From positions 1 through 7,068 of the forward strand of contig DFOV01000206.1 of the NCBI GenBank assembly GCA_002376965.1: a stretch of DNA of 7,068 bases, read 5' to 3'. The DNA is from Gammaproteobacteria bacterium UBA3532 (GTDB lineage Bacteria > Pseudomonadota > Gammaproteobacteria > Enterobacterales > UBA3532). Below are positions 6,364-7,068 of the stretch, piece by piece. The notes beneath the pieces were generated by a model. That model was not told the origin of the DNA. It was given only the letters and a program-made list of their open reading frames with translations, and did not search any database. Within the stretch, counting starts at the first letter, position 1, and the number at the start of each line of letters is the position of its first letter. The position numbers and the translations under genes are program-made.

Positions 6364-7049
6364 CCCATTACCTCGCTTTTATTCGCCATGGTAGCTATCA
6401 GCAGCAAGCGCACTGCCCCAGCGCATTTCAACCCTATCCATTGACCAGCGAAGGGCGAGAGCAGGCAAAGAAGTGCGCGGCTAGTTTATTGGACATGGCT
6501 TCACAGCTTAGCGTAGCCATTGCCCCGCAGCTACATTGCTCGGTTCTACTTCGAGCTTGGGAAACAGCCTCCATCATCGGCGCTGAGCTGCATCGTTCAC
6601 TAGGACATCCGCCGAGCCTGCTGTCTTCTGAACAACTAAACGAGCGCTGTGTCGGCAGCCTAGCGAATTTAACGGTGCAGCAGATAGAGCAAGTTCTTAA
6701 GGATGATCCGCGCTTTGACTCACCACCATCAGGCTGGAAATCCAATAGCGACTATCGCTTACCTGTGCCAGGCGCTGAATCACTGATGGATTCTGGTGAA
6801 CGCGTGGCTAATTACTGTCGTCAGCTGGTCGCATCGGATAGTCACGCGGAGAGTTTGCAGCTGGTTGTCGGTCATGGCGCGTCGATGCGCCATGCGGCGT
6901 ATCTGTTAGGAATACTCTCCCGCTCGGATATATCCAAATTGAGTATGTATCATGCCACGCCAGTGGTGCTCAAATATGATGGAAAAATATGGAAGCATGT
7001 GGCAGGCGACTGGAAAGTGCGAGCAAAGCATAGCGCGTTAATTGACTAA
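6360..7049 (+). CDS. Histidine phosphatase family protein
   Basis: This 229-residue protein belongs to the phosphoglycerate-mutase-like histidine phosphatase superfamily. The RHG motif is at R9-H10-G11, with H10 as the residue that becomes phosphorylated. The other pocket residues are visible: R65 in LLRAWETA, E95 in LNER, and H172 in VVGHGASMRH; PGAESLMDSGERV (137-149) matches the typical PgGES...d...Rv segment. The length is usual for small acid phosphatases or phosphoserine/sugar-phosphate phosphatases of this family. It starts within the last codons of the HprK-related gene (ATGA overlap), with GGGAAGGA (6349-6356) close upstream, so translation is probably coupled. In this operon it may reverse the phosphorylation done by one of the two kinases, but the substrate cannot be read from the sequence. 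No signal peptide is present, so it should act in the cytosol. Confidence 0.9.
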   Translation: MTHYLAFIRHGSYQQQAHCPSAFQPYPLTSEGREQAKKCAASLLDMASQLSVAIAPQLHCSVLLRAWETASIIGAELHRSLGHPPSLLSSEQLNERCVGSLANLTVQQIEQVLKDDPRFDSPPSGWKSNSDYRLPVPGAESLMDSGERVANYCRQLVASDSHAESLQLVVGHGASMRHAAYLLGILSRSDISKLSMYHATPVVLKYDGKIWKHVAGDWKVRAKHSALID

Positions 7050-7068
7050 AAAAGAACCACCTATGGTG
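7048..7068 (+). terminator. Left half of a probable bidirectional terminator, cut by window edge
   Basis: CACC (7058-7061) and GGTG (7065-7068) pair around a TAT loop, and six A residues (7048-7053) followed by GAAC precede the stem. If the next bases outside the window are complementary (beginning GGTTC or GTTC with a T-run), this is an intrinsic terminator closing the operon and possibly a convergent neighbour. Only half of it can be seen. Confidence 0.4.

Overview
The window looks like a chromosomal segment from a Gram-negative bacterium, most likely a marine-type gammaproteobacterium. This is judged from the gene families, the Shine-Dalgarno-led starts and a GC content of roughly one half in the main operon. 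No rRNA, tRNA, IS element, integrase or CRISPR array was seen, and the species cannot be named from the sequence.

Left part (1-2575): a minus-strand gene runs off the left edge and encodes a degenerate CYTH domain followed by a CHAD (polyphosphate-binding) domain. Divergent from it, on the plus strand, is a membrane-anchored SIMPL-domain (DUF541) protein. Two unrecognised genes follow: a 67-residue protein and a 156-residue acidic protein with one N-terminal membrane segment. The second is clearly richer in A+T than the DNA to its right.

Right part (2576-7068): after a 152-base gap holding a bulged inverted repeat, four genes lie head to tail on the plus strand with overlaps or gaps of 14, 8 and 4 bases. 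In order they encode a PhoU-like helical domain fused to an APH/choline-kinase-type phosphotransferase, a RimK-like ATP-grasp enzyme, an HPr-kinase-related P-loop kinase (HprK-related kinase B type), and an RHG-type histidine phosphatase. I recognise the ATP-grasp plus HprK-related kinase pair as the core of the bioinformatically named but biochemically uncharacterised GAK system. A half-hairpin with an A-run at the right edge probably marks the end of the operon.

How they may work together (inference): three ATP-using enzymes (an APH-fold kinase, a carboxylate-amine ligase fold and a P-loop Ser/Thr-type kinase) and one phosphatase, translated as a tightly coupled unit, suggest a reversible phosphorylation and ligation pathway acting on an unidentified small molecule or peptide. 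The PhoU-like module and the nearby CHAD protein hint at a link with phosphate or polyphosphate, but nothing in the sequence proves it.
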